Positions 4,879-7,139 of a stretch of DNA of 7,139 bases are shown here, piece by piece. Numbering within the stretch: position 1 is the first letter of the stretch; each line of letters starts with the position of its first letter. Below the pieces are notes generated by a model. It was given only the letters and a program-made list of their open reading frames with translations. It ran no database searches and was not told the origin of the DNA. The stretch spans positions 1 through 7,139 of the forward strand of contig JALOPD010000179.1 in NCBI GenBank assembly GCA_025454075.1, written 5' to 3'. The position numbers and the translations under genes are program-made. The stretch is from Desulfobacterales bacterium (GTDB taxonomy: Bacteria > Desulfobacterota > Desulfobacteria > Desulfobacterales > UBA2174_A).

Positions 4879-6420
4879 TCACAATTTCAGTTCATTTTGC
4901 AGCCGGGCGATGTCTTCGAAACCATCGGTTAATAAACGGTAAAGACGGGAGTATTGAGGATAGATCCGGTTGTAAACGGCTGCATGCTCCGCAACCGGCC
5001 GTTGGACCCGGCTGAACCGCACCCAGTCCCGGATATCATCTATGCAGCCGGCGCCGCCCGCGGCAAGAAACGGCCAGAAGGCCGCGGCCAGGGCGGATGT
5101 CTCGCCCCACACCGGGACGGACAGCTCGCGCCCCAGCACGTCGGCCATGGTCTGCAGCCAGAGCGGCGACTGGGTGAACCCGCCCGAGGCCACGACCTGC
5201 CGCACGTCCACCTCCATTTCCTGCAGCACCTCGAACACGCTCCGGAGCCGAAACCCGACCCCCTCGAGCAGCGCCCGGGCCAGGTGGCACGCCTCGTGCG
5301 CGAGGGTCATCCCGAAGAAGACCGCCCGGGCGTTCAGGTTCCAGTCGGGGCTGCGCTCGCCGGCAAAGAACGGCAGGCAGATCAGGCCGCCGGAGCCCAC
5401 CGGGGCGCTCTCCGCCAGCGCGAGGATGTCTTCGAACGAGAGCGGCTTCGCCCCGGAACCGCGGCCGATCGCCTGGTTGAGGACGTCCCGCAGCCAGGCG
5501 AGCGCCACGCCGCCGTTGTTGATGGCGCCGCCCACCAGCCAGTGCGCCTCGTCGACGGCATAGCACCAGCTGCGGGCCCTGGCGTCCAATACCGGCCGGG
5601 AAGCCACCACCCTGAGCGCGCCGGAAGTCCCCACCATCAGGGTGGCCTGGGTCGGCAGCACGGCGCCGGCACCCAGGCTCGAATTTGCGGAGTCGGCCGA
5701 GCCGGTCACGACCGGTGTTCCGACGGGAAGCCCCATTTTCTGGGCGGCTTCCGGCTGCAGGCGGCCCGCCGGGGCGGCCGGAGATGCCGGCGGGGAAAGC
5801 TGCTCGGGGCGGACCCCGGCCAGAGCGAGCGCATCTTCGCTCCAGCGGAGGAAATGCGTGTTCAGCAGGCCCGTCCCGGCCGCCAGGGCGTAGTCGATCT
5901 GCCAGCTGCCGGTCAGGCGGAAGCCGGCGTACTCCTTGGCGGAAACGTAGCGTCGCGCGCTCTTGAAAACCTCCGGCCGGTGCTCGCGCAGCCACAGGAT
6001 CTTGTAGAGCGGGTACATCCCGTGCGGCGGGCAGCCGGTCTCACGATAGAGCTTCATTCCGGCCGGAGTGGCGGCGACGGCCCGCGCCTGCTCGACGGCC
6101 CGCCCGTCGGCCCAGGTGATGACGCCGGTGAGGGGCCGATCCCGTTCGTCCAGGGCCATGACGCCGTGCATGGCGCCGCCGATGCTCATCCCGCCGCAGC
6201 CCGCCGGCGGGGCGCCGGACCGTTCCAGCGCCTGGCGCACGGCCGCGATCAGGGCCTCGAGCAGGGCCTGCGGCTCCTGCTCCTGCCAGCGCTGCCGGCT
6301 CTCGGCCCCGGGGTATTCGGCCGTCCCGAAACCGAGCACCCGGCCGGTCTCGTCCACCGCCGCCACCTTGCAGCTGCCGGTGCCGAGGTCGATGCCGAGA
6401 AACCATGCGGAAGTCGTCAT
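4879..6420 (-). CDS. gntK: FGGY-family carbohydrate kinase, most like gluconokinase (513 aa)
   Basis: A cytoplasmic sugar kinase, probably phosphorylating D-gluconate to 6-phosphogluconate with ATP (EC 2.7.1.12). The length is typical for the family. Motifs in order: phosphate-1 loop FLGIDLGTGSCK (7-18); gluconokinase-like AMHGVMALDE (83-92) and ITWADGR (101-107); TGSADSANSSLG (239-250) with the expected catalytic base D243; phosphate-2 GTSGALR (264-270); CYAVDEAHWLVGGAINNGG (286-304), which matches Bacillus GntK better than xylulokinase; FFAGERSPDWN (351-361) with the following RAVFFG; and the adenosine motif ASGGF (411-415). Its ATG follows the stop of the LarA-like gene by one base (TGA-C-ATG), so the two are translationally coupled. 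Xylulokinase or another FGGY substrate remains possible, but the motif set favours gluconate. Confidence 0.88.
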   Translation of the reverse strand: MTTSAWFLGIDLGTGSCKVAAVDETGRVLGFGTAEYPGAESRQRWQEQEPQALLEALIAAVRQALERSGAPPAGCGGMSIGGAMHGVMALDERDRPLTGVITWADGRAVEQARAVAATPAGMKLYRETGCPPHGMYPLYKILWLREHRPEVFKSARRYVSAKEYAGFRLTGSWQIDYALAAGTGLLNTHFLRWSEDALALAGVRPEQLSPPASPAAPAGRLQPEAAQKMGLPVGTPVVTGSADSANSSLGAGAVLPTQATLMVGTSGALRVVASRPVLDARARSWCYAVDEAHWLVGGAINNGGVALAWLRDVLNQAIGRGSGAKPLSFEDILALAESAPVGSGGLICLPFFAGERSPDWNLNARAVFFGMTLAHEACHLARALLEGVGFRLRSVFEVLQEMEVDVRQVVASGGFTQSPLWLQTMADVLGRELSVPVWGETSALAAAFWPFLAAGGAGCIDDIRDWVRFSRVQRPVAEHAAVYNRIYPQYSRLYRLLTDGFEDIARLQNELKL

Positions 6421-6421
6421 G

Positions 6422-7139
6422 TCAACGTTCCAGGCGGTGGAGGATTTCGCCCGCGGGGTCCACGAAGAGGATCCCCTCGCCTTCCCGGTTCATGTAGTCG
6501 GCCAGGCGGATGCCGGCCGGGTCCAGGTAGCCGACGTTGATCCTGCGGCAGACCTCCTCCGGGATCGAGGTGGCGAGGACCAGGTTGACGGCGGGCCGCT
6601 CCACGCCCCCCGCGTAGCTGCCGGTCCCGCGCACGTGAGTCAGGTGCGCCAGCACGCCGCGCGGGACATGCCCGAGCCGGTCCATGTGCGCGAGTAGGTA
6701 TTCGCGGATGTGGTAGCCGACCGCCTCGATGTGGCGGCCCCAGGTCCGCGACACCTCGCGGATATGGGGGGCGTAGATGATGAGGGTTCCCTGGTCGACC
6801 ACGACCTGTTCGAGCTTGTACATGACCTTGCCCGCGGTCCAGATCTCGTCGTACATGGCGGGCGCCACGCCGAACACCAGCCGGAAGGGAGCCTTCTTCG
6901 TCACGATGTGGATCCGCGCGGACAGGTCCGCCGCCCGCGACCAGGCCGCGCGGGCATCGCCCGCGTACAGCCCGCACAGGCCCGCCCCGTGGTCGACCAC
7001 CATGGCCAGGCAGCGGACCGGAACGGACACCATCTCCAGGGCCCGGTCGATCAGCCGCCGGACCGGCGTGTCCTTGATCCCGATGATCCGCTTGCAGCTG
7101 ATGACCGCCCCCAGCCAGTGGAAGAAGTGCAGGAACTCG
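6422..7139 (-). CDS. LarA-like (DUF2088, lactate racemase domain) protein, C-terminal 238 residues; N-terminus beyond the right edge
   Basis: The frame is open from the right edge to the TGA at 6422, so this is the C-terminal part of a protein usually of about 420 residues or more. The text fits LarA/DUF2088 proteins of the subgroup seen next to sugar-acid genes: GIKDTPVRRLIDRA, then a GLYAGDARAAW stretch, an IWTAGKVMYKLE segment, QGTLIIYAPHIREVS, the YHIREYLL stretch, and GVLAHLTHVRG. LarA racemises lactate using a nickel-pincer cofactor. The lysine in AGKVMYK (codon 6827-6829) matches by position the catalytic lysine of LarA's C-terminal domain (inference). The cofactor-bearing lysine and nearby histidines would lie in the missing N-terminal part. 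Coupling to a gluconokinase suggests racemisation or epimerisation of a sugar acid rather than lactate. ATG codons inside, such as 7033, are internal. Confidence 0.8.
   Translation of the reverse strand, partial: EFLHFFHWLGAVISCKRIIGIKDTPVRRLIDRALEMVSVPVRCLAMVVDHGAGLCGLYAGDARAAWSRAADLSARIHIVTKKAPFRLVFGVAPAMYDEIWTAGKVMYKLEQVVVDQGTLIIYAPHIREVSRTWGRHIEAVGYHIREYLLAHMDRLGHVPRGVLAHLTHVRGTGSYAGGVERPAVNLVLATSIPEEVCRRINVGYLDPAGIRLADYMNREGEGILFVDPAGEILHRLER

Noticed and set aside
4954..6540. Plus-strand open frame of 528 codons opposite the kinase, and other overlapping frames at 5036-5995 and 6041-6406
   Set aside because: Shadows of the gluconokinase and LarA-like genes; arginine-, glycine- and proline-rich text without motifs.
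1..7139. tRNA, rRNA, CRISPR array, integrase or transposase
   Set aside because: I saw no cloverleaf with tRNA-conserved bases, no regularly spaced repeats and no recombinase motifs in any frame.

Overview
The window reads as a bacterial chromosome segment with every convincing gene on the minus strand. The flanks are GC-rich (72% in the sampled stretch 5401-5460), while the middle is much richer in AT (43% in 3301-3360, 47% in 3901-3960). Housekeeping topoisomerase IV, an FGGY gluconokinase and a LarA/DUF2088-type protein fit a proteobacterium in the broad sense. A Desulfobacterota-like or gammaproteobacterial host is a guess from protein style only.

Layout from low to high coordinates. (1) 1-1343: the N-terminal 447 residues of ParE, running off the left edge. 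(2) 1344-1541: a short gap with a strong GC hairpin and a weak parE promoter candidate. (3) 1542-1823: a small protein with 11 cysteines and no recognised family. (4) 1824-2272: a non-coding stretch with an imperfect cloverleaf-like palindromic repeat (1984-2072), a second hairpin, and an unexpected plus-strand promoter/Shine-Dalgarno/ATG arrangement facing into the next gene. (5) 2273-2752: a DinB/YfiT-like four-helix protein with a clear promoter whose -10 box is overlapped by a perfect 17-bp palindrome. (6) 2858-4704: a two-gene AT-richer module, an AAA/ABC-type ATPase followed by a DUF4276 (TOPRIM-like) protein, overlapping by 10 nt. (7) 4879-7139: a gluconokinase of the FGGY family, translationally coupled (TGA-C-ATG) to an upstream LarA-like protein that runs off the right edge.

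The most interesting unit is the ATPase-DUF4276 pair. It has the organisation of anti-phage modules that couple an OLD/SMC-like ATPase sensor to a separate TOPRIM nuclease (PARIS and Gabija are analogies, not identities). It sits as a compositional island between GC-rich metabolic genes. The LarA-like protein and gluconokinase probably form a sugar-acid catabolic operon that starts to the right of the window.
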